DNA of 64,000 nucleotides, from assembly GCA_903813345.2 (NCBI GenBank), contig CAIIXF020000007.1:23673564-23737563 (forward strand), in the 5' to 3' direction. A program made the position numbers and the translations under genes. The notes under the pieces are model-generated. The model was not told the origin of the DNA, made no database searches, and worked only from the letters and a program-made list of their open reading frames with translations. Shown here in pieces: positions 55,701-64,000 of this stretch. Position 1 is the first letter of the stretch, and the number at the start of each line of letters is the position of its first letter. Origin of the DNA: Owenia fusiformis (taxonomy: Eukaryota > Annelida > Polychaeta > Sabellida > Oweniidae).

Positions 55701-58700
55701 TTGCACTGGAGTAACAACTTCTGAAATGTATTTGAAATCTTTATTAAGAAAATCAATCTACAGTAAAACTCTGACAGGACCAGTTAAGACCATTCCACAA
55801 TGGACGTTCAGATAACATGCTGATGGATCATTCACTAAGAGAGGCCAAAAAAAGTTTTTGTGTTTCAGGATGTTCACTTTTAAAAGAAATTTAAATACAA
55901 GCTATAATCGACATAATAATCATGTCAGAGTCAAATCAAATATTGGGATTACAAAGATAGAGATGGTACACAGTTGGTCGTCAAGGAATTAAAACATTCT
56001 TTTTGAGTCAAAAATTACCTAATTTTTTACTTTGACATTTAGTGACATTTGGAGAAACAAATGTTTCCTAGGATGATACAAACAATGTATGCCCAGTACC
56101 AGTCTACTAATATAACTCAGATGAGCATAGAATCAAGTAAAATGTCCAAAAATGTAATTTTTACATTTTAATAATGAATAGAGTCTTGGATTAAACTAAG
56201 TCAAATCTTGGGGTTGTGCACTATACTGTAGAAGTGAATGAATACAAAATTTCAAACAAATTCAACCAAAAATGTATGATTATAAGAGGCCCTTATCTTT
56301 AACTATAGTTAGACATGTTTTATTGATAATATCAATGATAGATGGGATGACAATAAAATATATGAGTACATATATATAGCTTTATTTTGAACAAACAAAT
56401 ATATTGCAGTTAAACTATCAAGGAGAAAAAATATATGAAACCAAATTATGTCAAAAATAACCAAATAAGGAAATGTTTAAATGTTTCCTGTCTAGAATAA
56501 GTACTAGTCCCATGACATCATATATCTGTGAACTCTCCAATTTATGTTTAGGCGTTATAAATTGAGATCATTGATAATGTTACAAATGCGATAGTGGCTG
56601 AATCAGATAATATAAAAACAATGTCTACGAGTAGTAAAAATAGCCTCAAATGTGTAGAGCACCAACAGATAATGAACAGGCGAAAATAAACACGATTTTT
56701 ATATATCTGAAAGTGTGGAGGTTGAGTCAAGCCAGATACGCTTTGGTGAGATAAAGCAGAAATGGGGCAATGACTATTTAAAACACCTTTTTTCCTATTG
56801 AATCTACTTTGTTGCTTATAAATTTAATGCTGCTACAACTGAAGCATTATTGAACATTTGCTTTCTTATGTTGAAGGGTAATTGGAGAATGTCAGGAAAT
56901 TCTGATATTTAAATTGAAATTGAAATTGATGTTTCAATTCATTTTCTGAATTGTATTCACAGCAAACCAATTATGGTAAAACTAGGATGTTAAATTGAGC
57001 GTCCCATGGCATGTACAAGACTATTACCTCACCTCTCAGATACATGATAATGTTGAAGTTCCCTGTATTCATCAATTGAAAGTTTCCATATGTTTGTGTT
57101 AACATTATGGAGTGTAAGGTTAGAAAGTAACATGTCACCAACTGGTCTTAAAGAAACTAATCTTATGATCGGGATCCTACATCGCCATAAACCCAAAGTT
57201 AGTGGCAGATAATATATGCTTTTAAATCCCATAATTAAATTGTAATAGAAACTGATATTTCCTAGAATCAAAACAATATGTAGTCTGCTATATGAATTTT
57301 AGAGTAATAGACCATAACTTCTCAAAAGTAATACGCATTTTCTCTTTATATTTATGAATTTGAAAATGTACATAATTTATCTTTTTCGGGATTGTTTATT
57401 TCTCCTATACATATACATGTACCTATTAATTACCAGCAAACTGTATTTCAAAATCACAAAAAGATTCTGTCAATTTTGGACTTACAAAAAGTCGAGAAAG
57501 TTGTATTTGACAGTTACAATCATAGGTTCTCTGCATGTAGTAATTAGAAGACAAATCCTGCGGAGCCATGGGCCTAATTTCTCCCAGCTAGTACTTATAT
57601 TTTAGTCTGGACTTTTTTCCTATGTGTACATCTGTTTTAAGTCATCTTCAATTACGTCTCCCTGTCACCAATGCTCTTGAAAGTTACTCATTTATAAGTA
57701 TTTGGTCATGTTAACATTGTATAAAAGTCGCAGAATGTAATGATATGGCGGAAATTGCAAACCGAAATCTTATGATAGAGTATTTAGCAGTTTCTGAAAA
57801 ACATGCATCTTTGTCAAATATTTTTCTTAAGTCAAATGGCTTTTTATGAGAATCCCACCCATCTTTTAGATATTTTACAGATTACCTTAAAGTTGAAAAG
57901 TTTGATTTATGAGAAGTCCTTCAAAACTATAAACTTTTAAAAATACTGATCATGTATTGAAAATCATATGCATAGAAGATTTTTCTAATGACAATTGCCT
58001 GCAGGTAGAAACATCCAAAAATACCAAGGGAGGTTTATCATCTCCCACCTTTTTCACACCTTAAAACAAGCATCAACCAATCAAAATTGCTCTTAGACCA
58101 CATGTGGTACATTCTCTGAGTACTGGAAAATGACATGCTTTCACAAACACATTTTAAACACCATATGTCTGGTTATAAGACACTCCCCTAGAAGAAAATA
58201 AAATGTTAATTCTTTTAAAATTGAATGATTTACATTGTTAAATTAGAGGCCTGCAGTTGGTTGATTGTAAAGTTATTATATATGCCAGGTTTCAGCTGTT
58301 TATTAAGGAAGGCCTTGTAGAATAACTTTTTAACATTCAAGATTTAGGTTTCAAGTATATATAAAAGTCCAGATGAATTTTCTAACCCATCAACATTTTT
58401 TTTAATTATAACTTTCATGTTTTTTATCTTTCTAGAGACATGGTTTCCAGAATTGGAATTTAAGTGGTTTCAAAGAAACAACATCGAGATTATCTATTCT
58501 ATTCTGCCTACCTTAAGAAAGGTGAAATAACAAGATTTGTTTCTCTGTGATTACTACAAAACAAAATTGATATAATTACAGTCAAATGAACCTGTTGTAG
58601 ATGAAATATGATTTGATGAAATCTAGAGTCACTGTAATATTTAAAAAATATTCCTTTCCCAAGTCAGAAAATGTCCCAGCAAATGTTGAAGTTAAAGTAC

Positions 58701-61683
58701 ACCCTTTAATCTATTTCAATTTCCTTCATTCAGAAAGAATCACAACAAGGAGGGGCCAATGGCTTCACATGATTCCAATATAACAATTCTAGGCAATGAG
58801 CAAAGGAAAAATGAAGTGATATTTGTTGCAATGGATGAATGAATGATAAATGGTTTGTACTTAATCACTTAATGAAGCGTTAAAGGTAACAAAACTGTCA
58901 CTGAAATCTGTGAAAAATTAATAATTTATATATGAAAATAGCGTAAGTGCATTCATATTTCTTACACCAAGCACACATTTTATCACAATATTGTTTTGCT
59001 GTATCTCCAAATGTCAACCAGTTTGCAGAACCTAAAATAATATAATACTCCATAGGTGAAAAACAGGGGATAAATCACAGAAAAGTATAATGATTATTCA
59101 ATATATCACCACTGAAATAGAGAGCGTTGAAATTATAGCTAAATAAATAACAAAAAAATATATTCAATACAATTTTTTCATGCAATAGACCTATAAATTA
59201 AAAGTCTCAACAAGATTAAGGCCTTGAATTCACAATTTTTCTAAAATAATCATTGCAAATATGGGGCGAGGGACCAAGATGAGTGATGGATAAAAACTTG
59301 AGGGGAAAAAACAACAGGAATGCGCACCATTTAATTAGGTGTTTAGATGTCACCCATACATGTACATACATAAATTATAGAAATAAGTAGACATATTTAT
59401 TTGATTCAACCTCCTTCCCTCCTCTGGCATTAGCTGGCCTATGTACTCTTCTTATATAGGGAGATTCTTTCAAGATAACTTAATAAATGCAGTGATCTTC
59501 TAAGTTTTTTTTGAGTGGAGGATTTTTAGTTCCAAAATCAGTGCAACACTGTAATTTTTAGATTTTGAATTGTTAGATTTTGAACTTTTAAGGGAAACAA
59601 TTTAGAAATTTTTGAAAGCGTATTGAAGACCAATTGAATAATAGGAGACAAATAAGGGTATAGTTAAAGACACTGCGTCATGGAGATTTCAAGTCGGACA
59701 GCCCTGAGAAAAATAGACTGAAAATGAAAAATATGGATTCTACAAAATGAGGTACTAGATCTTTAATCCAATGATCAAACCAGCAGCATCAACTTAGTTG
59801 GTACATGTAATTCACTATCAGGGTAGTTCAGATATAATTGCAATAGATACTAGAGACATCTATAAATCAAAACACATTCCAAAAACACAATCAAACAAAT
59901 GTAGAAAACAGTCAAATCATTTGCAAAAGTATTTGAAATATTAAGAAGAATAGCCATAATAAGGTGCTTTAAGTGCAACTATTTTCACATATGTCACACA
60001 AGAGAAATTAAACAGAGCAGAAAAAATGATGTATTTGAGGTAATGAAAAGTACATGTCGAACAAAGGTAGAGGAAACAGAAATCAAAGATACAGGAACAG
60101 GTATGCTCTAGCAGTTGGAACAATGTACGGTGGTATTATTTTCTTGTATCAAATAATAAAGCTTGCATCTAGCCCTTGAGTTACCACTCCCCTCCTTATT
60201 CTTTCTCAGTCAGAGTCCAGTAGGAATTACACATGTTAGGGGAAGGGGGAGGGTAGACAGAGATGAAATGCAAGATTATTATCCTGAAAACCATGCTATG
60301 ATCTACAGGGTGTCCCAAAGGTCTACAATACAACACAGAAAAAATGCATTTAATGCTAAAATGCTCAACCAATCAGAAACCTCGTTACATCAATATACTT
60401 TCAAAATTGGAACGTAATGATTGGAGTTATTAACATCAAGTGTTTCAATGAAGTAACAAACATTTCAACAAATTATGAAGAAAATTAGTTTTCAAATGAA
60501 AATATTCATGAAGTACAGGGTTCCTGCATGACAAAACTTATATGCAAGGAAATTCTTTGACATTCATTGACTATTCAATTATATTTCTGTCTGACAATTC
60601 CATGTGAAACCTTACAAGGTGTCCAAGAAGTAAGAAGCACTTGTATATTTATTTCCTGGACACCCTATATTTCAGTTAGCCTGAAGTATATATCAAACAA
60701 TTTTTTGTTTAAAACTTGTTTCATTATTATGCAACAAAGCACATAAATGTCAAATCTTACCCCATGTCCCTCTTCACATTGCTCCAATGCTTCAGCTGGG
60801 TTCCTGTAGATTCTTAACTCCTGTAGTGCCCCCTATAAGTAACAACATAAAACTATATAATAATTAAAAAATAGAACTTTTATACAGGATATTTTTCATT
60901 TTTATAAGTTATCAAATTAATGAAGACAACAAAAATTATTTATTTTAATTTCTGTATAATAATATATAGTATAAAATTCATAATATTTCATTATAATTGT
61001 GATTGGCTTTGCTGGATGCATTTAACTTTAATTAAGTCATATGGGAGGGGAAAATGCCGGGAAAATGCCGAGAAAATGTCACCCATGGGAGCCACTGATT
61101 CATGTGTACTAGCCTGAATAAGAAAGCTGACATACCTGGTATTTCCCTCCTAAGATATCCCCACCCTGCGCAATAAATAATGTAGATCCGGGTTCAAACT
61201 CCAACGTTCCTCGTTGCCGTGGAAATGTTACAGAGCCATATTCGTCACAATTAAAGAACATAGTAACTATATCATCCTGGACTGAAAAGGCTATCCGAGT
61301 CCACTCCCCAACAAATTTTGGCACTGAGAATTTGGCTGCTTCGTTGGTCTTATCGGATGTCCGGAAGTCCGTATAATATAATGTTATTGTTTGTTTATCA
61401 TTATGAGCACTAGATATATGTATTCCTAACTGTATTAAATTTTCTAGCGGATTCACAACTCCAAATATATACCCGCCTTGGAAAGTATGAAATTGATTTG
61501 GTTTTATAGTTAATAATATTGAGAAGTCTGTATATAAGCGCTCCATATAGAGTGCTGCAGGTTTTCTGATGTCAGCACGCTGGCTGATCTGGAAGGCGGG
61601 GTAGCCATCAAAGCCACTGACAAATGTGATAGAGTCATCTAAGGGGATCCCAATGGCCTGGATCAGATCTAGTTCTTGAGGCA
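15550..61683 (-). CDS. COL15A1/COL18A1-like: Collagen XV/XVIII-type chain (multiplexin) with endostatin domain
   Basis: Twenty-nine coding exons in transcript order: 61136-61683, 60761-60832, 41262-41309, 39837-39872, 36729-36921, 31577-31668, 31240-31359, 30674-30890, 29405-29496, 29078-29140, 27970-28110, 27498-27674, 27148-27264, 26812-26943, 26134-26265, 24914-25012, 24537-24656, 24064-24228, 23720-23863, 23186-23335, 22243-22362, 21664-21748, 21213-21355, 18134-18262, 17330-17368, 17029-17094, 16540-16737, 16261-16376 and 15550-15766. Phases agree throughout, giving 1322 residues plus a leading partial codon. Domain order (thrombospondin-N-like, interrupted Gly-X-Y, trimerization, hinge, endostatin) is that of basement-membrane collagens XV and XVIII. 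Most collagenous exons start exactly at a Gly codon. The first exon(s), with the signal peptide, are missing from the window. XV and XVIII split within vertebrates, so an invertebrate gene is best called pre-duplicate. Confidence 0.96.
17029..17368 (-). other. Hinge exons before endostatin
   Basis: Two small phase-0 exons, 17330-17368 (13 codons, [13 protein letters not shown]) and 17029-17094 (22 codons, starting [14 protein letters not shown]). They encode a Pro/Thr-rich protease-sensitive linker of the type between the trimerization unit and endostatin. The hinge is much shorter than in vertebrate collagen XVIII. Confidence 0.85.
17720..18119. mobile_element. 400 bp MITE with TTA duplication beside a splice donor
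   Basis: Inverted ends GGCCATAAGAAGTA and TACTTCTTATGGCC are followed inward by a second shared block (TGTTTTGCGTC). TTA flanks both sides (17717-17719 and 18120-18122), as for PIF/Harbinger-type insertions (TWA target). It fills most of the collagen intron 17369-18133 and begins only 11 nt after the donor of the trimerization exon. Confidence 0.7.
18134..18262 (-). other. Collagen XV/XVIII trimerization domain exon
   Basis: A 129 bp exon of 43 codons with a TTTTTTCAG acceptor and GTAAGA donor. The encoded sequence contains [20 protein letters not shown] followed by GWRYIQ. This matches the short beta-strand/helix unit that nucleates trimers at the start of the collagen XV/XVIII NC1 region (pattern PEG-x4-Y/F-V-x7-L-F/Y-V-R-x3-G-(F/W)-R). 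It is phase 0 on both sides. A transposon-like element lies only 11 nt inside the following intron. Confidence 0.92.
18885..19032. repeat. About 20 bp minisatellite (TGTGAGAGCACTCAG-like)
   Basis: Roughly seven degenerate units share GTATGTGAGAGCACTCAG with substitutions, running from GTATGTGAGAACACC to TATGAGGGCGATCAG. Confidence 0.65.
19120..19390. repeat. About 16 bp minisatellite (CTCAAGACAACTATA-like)
   Basis: Many short degenerate units of the form CTCAAGACARCTAYA occur in a row, with some insertions. Confidence 0.65.
19567..19905. repeat. About 44 bp tandem repeat, 8 copies
   Basis: Units start CACACCAAATAATGTGTACT, continue ACATTACATGTAAATGTATT and repeat every 42-45 bp with mild divergence. 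Confidence 0.85.
20381..20840. repeat. About 155 bp tandem repeat, about 3 copies
   Basis: Copies start near 20381, 20537 and 20691 with CAGATTTGAACTT. Each holds GAGAACTTCTAGATAATTTT, AATTGGTCAATTTGAAGCAA and paired GACCTTGAGAAGGTCATTGA motifs that are themselves repeated within the unit. Confidence 0.75.
21812..22120. repeat. 49 bp tandem repeat, about 6 copies
   Basis: The unit contains GAACTATGCATAATTAAGGG, AAAATGATCAGAATATTCAT and GTACTTGAC. The first four copies are almost identical and the last two follow a short interruption. They lie in the collagen intron 21749-22242. Confidence 0.88.
22430..23040. repeat. Degenerate repeat array in a collagen intron, with pentanucleotide microsatellite
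   Basis: Several diverged units contain AATCCATGAACCATATAA-like text followed by CATACAACAAGT and ATATCTGATTTTAAAATC. The last one holds a pure TATAA pentamer run (22965-23007, about 8 copies). They occupy most of intron 22363-23185. Confidence 0.55.
25013..26133 (-). other. Collagen intron, 1.1 kb
   Basis: Very AT-rich. I found no Gly-X-Y exon here although the flanking introns are shorter; the two neighbouring exons join in phase 0, so none is required. Confidence 0.6.
28111..29077 (-). other. Collagen intron with a 119 bp foldback
   Basis: AT-rich intron. It holds a strong hairpin element at 28631-28749 and no supported exon. Confidence 0.65.
28631..28749. repeat. Foldback repeat with long near-perfect arms
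   Basis: The left arm CAGTTATGTCCCTATCATTG, continuing to AAGGTCTGTC, is mirrored by GACAGACC... to CATAACTG. Inner arms surround a short GAGCTTGCGAG centre. The arms are about 50 bp each with a few mismatches. It resembles a small non-autonomous foldback, not a coding feature. Confidence 0.72.
29497..30673 (-). other. Collagen intron, 1.2 kb
   Basis: AT-rich intron sequence; I see no exon, repeat array or element in it. Confidence 0.6.
32037..32250. repeat. 27 bp minisatellite, about 8 copies, open in frame on both strands
   Basis: The unit starts GTGGGTGCTGTTTGCTGCTC and ends ATTCATT, with full copies every 27 bp from 32064. Because 27 is a multiple of three, any stop-free frame stays open. 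The minus strand reads repeats of MNEQQTAPT and the plus strand GAVCCSFIV. Degenerate relatives (GTGGGTATTTTGTTGCTCAT) continue to about 32480. I see no splice signals that make it a collagen exon. Confidence 0.85.
34024..36072. mobile_element. 2.05 kb non-autonomous PIF/Harbinger-like element
   Basis: Ends AGTAGCGGTCACACTAGCCG and its complement form terminal inverted repeats of about 65 bp, continuing through GTGTAGGCTCACCGTTCGCC and GGCTAATTATGGCCAGACGG. TAA flanks both ends (34021-34023 and 36073-36075), fitting the 3 bp TWA target of PIF/Harbinger transposons. Both subterminal zones are GC-rich and full of ACGGT/CGGTA words, while the centre is AT-rich. No transposase frame is present. 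It lies within a collagen intron. Confidence 0.78.
36729..36921 (-). other. Acidic linker exon and first Gly-X-Y triplets of the collagen
   Basis: A 193 bp exon with a TTTTTCAG acceptor and GTAAAG donor. It encodes an Asp/Glu/Phe-rich linker ([17 protein letters not shown]), then the first short collagenous run ([16 protein letters not shown]) and a Pro-rich stretch ([12 protein letters not shown]). It links the N-terminal globular domain to the main helical region, as the long non-collagenous segment of collagens XV and XVIII does. It ends in phase 1 and joins 31668 to make a Gly codon. Confidence 0.88.
36922..39836 (-). other. Collagen intron, 2.9 kb
   Basis: AT-rich. A mariner-type end TA-CAGGGTGGGCACAAAA lies near 38382, with a weak inverted partner near 38590. 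No exon is supported. Confidence 0.6.
39837..39872 (-). other. Collagen mini-exon copy 2 (36 bp, [12 protein letters not shown])
   Basis: It is flanked by a TTTCCAG acceptor and a GTAGGT donor, phase 0 on both sides. It encodes 12 residues, of which the first nine match copy 1 (FIGGSGHG, then G or A). Donor-side intron sequence (GAAACCTACC on the + strand) is identical in the two copies. It is placed 1.4 kb downstream of copy 1 in the transcript. Cassette or mutually exclusive use is possible but not shown. Confidence 0.8.
40337..40590. repeat. Two adjacent foldback repeats
   Basis: The first pairs ATGATTTGAAGTGCAATACA (near 40340) with TGCACTTCAAATCAT (near 40460) around a centre containing GAGACGAAGTCGAG. 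The second pairs GTATTGCTACTGAGATTGTC (near 40492) with GACAATCTCGGTAGCAATAC (to 40580). Both lie in the intron between the mini-exons. Confidence 0.7.
41262..41309 (-). other. Collagen mini-exon copy 1 (48 bp, [16 protein letters not shown])
   Basis: It is flanked by a TTTTCAG-like acceptor and a GTAGGT donor, and is phase 0 at both ends. It encodes 16 Gly-rich residues beginning FIGGSGHG. It sits between the thrombospondin-like exons and the acidic linker exon. The neighbouring intron sequence is repeated around the second copy at 39837-39872, which shows that exon and flanks were duplicated together. Because it is symmetric it can be skipped or included without a frame change. Confidence 0.8.
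43198..44097. mobile_element. 900 bp MITE with CAGTGTTCGCG ends
   Basis: The left end CAGTGTTCGCGCT and right end CGCGAACACTG are inverted repeats. ATGTA borders both (43193-43197 and 44098-44102). Inside, GAGTCCCAGGGACGC and TTGCGTCCTAGGGACG lie near opposite ends. No protein is encoded. Superfamily is uncertain; the CAG start recalls hAT, but an 8 bp duplication is not seen. Confidence 0.68.
45703..47010. mobile_element. 1.3 kb foldback element with about 490 bp arms
   Basis: Long inverted arms (about 45703-46190 and 46525-47010) surround a 0.3 kb AT-rich centre. The ends read ACGGGGTACC and GGTACCCCGT. GATGAAC is found directly outside both ends (45696-45702 and 47011-47017); if the outer C/G is counted into the repeat, the duplication is ATGAA. 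Each arm contains GGAACGTAACCGGAGC or a near copy, partly repeated. Arms differ at only a few percent by eye, so insertion is recent. Confidence 0.8.
47011..47225. repeat. 108 bp tandem duplication
   Basis: Two copies start GATGAACAGGTAC(C/G)CTTT and run through CTTCACTTCTTAAAAGAGAG to GGGTAATGAACAGGTC with a handful of differences. They directly abut the foldback element's right end. Confidence 0.85.
53065..53232 (-). other. Candidate unassigned terminal exon in the collagen 19 kb intron
   Basis: An open frame of 55 codons plus TGA follows a TATCAG acceptor-like site. It is clearly richer in GC than its AT-rich surroundings. It reads [19 protein letters not shown], then [20 protein letters not shown] and [13 protein letters not shown]. 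Its phase 0 start would fit the phase 0 end of the 60761-60832 exon, which would give a short secreted thrombospondin-N-like isoform lacking collagen. It could equally be the last exon of a nested gene or a retrocopy fragment. I do not recognise the sequence, and the acceptor's pyrimidine tract is poor. Confidence 0.35.
60306..60667. mobile_element. Mariner/Tc1-type element remnant
   Basis: The left end CAGGGTGTCCCAAAGG is preceded by TA. The right end CCTGGACACCCTA is followed by TA and is an imperfect inverted copy. A further AAGGTGTCCAAGAAG lies inside near 60616. No transposase frame is present. It lies just downstream of the second thrombospondin-like exon in the 19 kb intron. Confidence 0.5.
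60761..61683 (-). other. Thrombospondin-N/laminin-G-like domain exons of the collagen
   Basis: Two exons. The 548 bp exon (61136-61683) starts in phase 1 and encodes [10 protein letters not shown], then a beta-sandwich-like sequence with [20 protein letters not shown] and [17 protein letters not shown]. The 72 bp exon (60761-60832) completes it with [19 protein letters not shown]. The pattern of a final Gln-Glu-Leu-(Arg/Lys)-Ile strand followed by a Cys is typical of the N-terminal thrombospondin-like domain of collagens V, IX, XI, XV and XVIII. Cysteines in FNCDEYG and ALEQC could form the usual disulfide. A partial upstream codon shows that at least one more coding exon exists 5' of 61683. 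Confidence 0.93.
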
Positions 61684-64000
61684 CTGCAAGTAGAAACACA
61701 AGAATCTTTATTTTGGGAATATTGTAGGATAGTATAATATCATAGTAACCATACTGTATGTTAAGATATGCTGTGATATGGTATGGTATGGTATGGTATG
61801 GTATTGTTCAGTACTATGTGGCAGATTAACATACAAGACAACAGTAACGCCAAAGCGTAGCAAATCCCATTGAACAGCCATGGCTGGTATTTTTACAAAG
61901 TATATAGCAAACATGGTGGCCATTTTTCAAAATGGCCGCCTTCCATCAAAAGTGTCATTAGACAGTGTGCCATTGTTCTAGATGGCTGCTATGTGCTTCT
62001 TAAATATCTACATTTTTTAGCTTTATTAAATTCTATATAATTTTTTTACATTTAAAATATATTGCTATTACAGTTTTAAATATTGCACCTAAATTACTGT
62101 AAAATCGGCACTAAAATGGCCACCATTTTTAAATGAGCGGCCATTTTGAAAAAACTGACCCGATCCCTTGGTCGTACATGTAGTAGTATGATTTATGGTC
62201 ATTTCCACTTAATTTTGACGTTGTAATGTTTCCAACATTCATTGAGGTTTAAAAAGACCTTCAAAAGGCTAATAAAGATTTCACTTAAACCTCATTAAAA
62301 GGCAATATAGACGATAAGTAAATCATTTTCGTATCATTTTTTGCTTATGGTCGTAAAAGTATTATACTTCTTTAAAGAGGTGAGGAGGATATACTGTACA
62401 AGACCAACTTAGAGCCAACATAATGTATTGGTAACACCTTGTTCTGCTGGAAGTGCATGATTCATGATATTTACAAGGCCAAAACTAGGGATCGAAGAAA
62501 AACCAAAGTGAATTTCGCATCAACTGATAATACCAACATGCAACATAAAAATTGGACTGTGTCATTTTAAATTGAACAAAAGCAAAATCAAACTATTGGA
62601 AAGAGATCTGATAATTTCAACATCAAAAATGGTTTGTCATTTTGAATGTTAATCTCATTGAGATTCGCAAATGTGATTCGCAACATCTACTGATACTAAT
62701 CATGATATTTTGGCCAAATTTTAATGATATTGGAACTGGTAGATAAAGATGATACCACTCAAAATCATGCAAACACATACTTGACCCACAAAAACAGTTA
62801 TAAAAATACAATCTGAAATAACCTTGTTATACAAAAAACATTAAAACCAACACATGAAATGCTTAAGTAGATATTTCCTCTGAAACCACAAATCTTGTTT
62901 TGGATAATTACGCACAACAATAAATACATGAGCAATTAACAGAAAGTCGAGCCAACAATTCCGGAAAAACTATGTCACCTAACCCAGAAGTAAACTTTCT
63001 ACTGTTTATTTGATAATATTGAATTTTCATAAACAATTCTTGTCAACAACTGTGACACAGAATAAGGTGATTATGGCGTGATTTAAGTTCCACGAAAACA
63101 ATCACAGTCATTCTTAATTTGTTGTAATAATTTCTACCCTGTTAATTCAATGACCGTCCTCTGATTGACATCATGACAGGATGCGCTAAAAGTTGAGTAA
63201 AGTTGACACAGTCTAGACTGATTATGACAATTTTAAACTTTTCTAAAGTGTAATCTGATTTTTGATTTATTTGATTTGAGAATGTTTATAAATCTTCGTT
63301 ATTGGTTTATCAAAAATCACCTGCATGAGAGGATGTTAATATTTTCTTGTTGGTTTTGATTATTTGATTTCTGTCTATATAGCCGCAAGCAAAGGTCTCA
63401 AATAAAGTAAGATTGTGATGCTCGTGAGAATGCCTCAGTTAAAAACAATTTGTCAAAGTGACATACAATTTGGTCAAGAGTTCATATGGTTGAGTCAAAA
63501 ACGATGATGTATATGTTGTCACGTTATTTAGCAACCAAATTCCATGACTTTTTATGAGGAGAGAACTACATTGTACAGTACAAAAAGTATGAATATGTTA
63601 GAAAAATGGATGTTTGAAGAATTTTGTCAATTGTATCTAAAATGTCGCATTTAGCAAAACCTATTTTCAATATTAATGACAAAAAATCTGTATACAAATT
63701 AGTGTGTAGACAACAGATGAGTTCATATCTAATAAAAACTTGAATTAATGTAATTTCAATATCAGTTACAAAATGTTGGTATATTCTTGGCAACCTCCAA
63801 TAAATAATAAATTCCCAGAAGAAAAAAAATGATCCAGAGAGCCAAAAGTCTATAATATAATACATGTAGACTACAAACATTAAATATTGACCCTTATACA
63901 CTAGCACCCTCTATAGATTATAGCAGCAACTAAATATATTCATGATAAAAACTAATTTTTGAAAACTTGCCTTGGAAATAAAACTCATGAGTCGAGAGCA
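61684..64000 (-). other. 5' intron of the collagen gene, to window end
   Basis: The exon at 61136-61683 starts in phase 1, so a coding exon lies upstream. I found none with a matching donor here. The stretch holds a TATGG pentamer microsatellite (61777-61804), GGCCATTTT-type repeats (61910-62150) and otherwise AT-rich sequence. Confidence 0.6.
61777..61804. repeat. (TATGG)n microsatellite
   Basis: About five to six perfect TATGG units in the 5' intron of the collagen gene. Confidence 0.85.

Larger units (their letters stand above)
41310..60760 (-). other. 19.4 kb collagen intron
   Basis: This intron separates the thrombospondin-like exons from the mini-exons and is the largest in the gene. 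It holds two inverted-repeat elements (43198-44097, 45703-47010), a 108 bp tandem duplication (47011-47225), a mariner-type element (60306-60667), a poly-C run near 42408-42422 and one exon-like open frame (53065-53232). The remaining DNA is AT-rich, and I see no supported gene in it. Confidence 0.7.

Noticed and set aside
61708-61923. Minus-strand frame with signal-peptide-like MAVQWDLLRFGVTVVL
   Set aside because: Its only good donor (GTATGT) leaves phase 2, which does not join the phase 1 start of the exon ending at 61683; without support it is more likely chance.

Overview
This window is nuclear DNA from an animal, most likely a marine invertebrate bilaterian. The evidence is three multi-exon genes with GT-AG introns, AT-rich introns and spacers, frequent ACATGTA-type words, many small inverted-repeat transposons and tandem repeats, and protein families (caspases, collagen XV/XVIII) limited to animals. 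I cannot name the species from sequence alone. All gene models were built by hand from splice sites and reading-frame phase; every junction keeps frame.

Layout. (1) 1-2008, + strand: the 3' part of a caspase gene (A), cut by the window start. (2) 4608-11750, + strand: a complete or nearly complete caspase gene (B) with nine coding exons. It has a long acidic, Ser/Pro-rich N-terminal region and a full caspase domain. A and B are tandem paralogues with identical intron phases through the catalytic domain. Both keep the catalytic His and the QACRG cysteine, and both end in an unusual C-x4-C-x2-C tail. (3) 15550-61683, - strand: a collagen XV/XVIII-type (multiplexin) gene with 29 recognisable coding exons. 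In transcript order these encode a thrombospondin-N-like domain, two duplicated mini-exons, an acidic linker, an interrupted collagenous region of 18 exons, a trimerization domain, a hinge and a C-terminal endostatin domain. Its first exon(s), including the signal peptide, were not found and probably lie beyond base 64000. Caspase B and the collagen gene converge, with 3.8 kb between their stop codons.

The non-coding DNA is rich in non-autonomous mobile elements: a 2.05 kb GC-rich element with TAA duplications, a 400 bp element with TTA duplications abutting a splice donor, a mariner-type foldback with TA duplications, a 510 bp element with about 70 bp terminal inverted repeats, a 900 bp element with CAGTGTTCGCG ends and a 1.3 kb long-arm foldback. 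There are also many minisatellites, several packed into one collagen intron.

The caspases act in intracellular proteolysis (apoptosis or related signalling). The collagen is secreted into basement membrane. Nothing suggests that the two loci work together. The most interesting signals are the paired caspases with their Cys tail, the duplicated symmetric mini-exons of the collagen, and an orphan exon-like open frame at 53065-53232 in its 19 kb intron.
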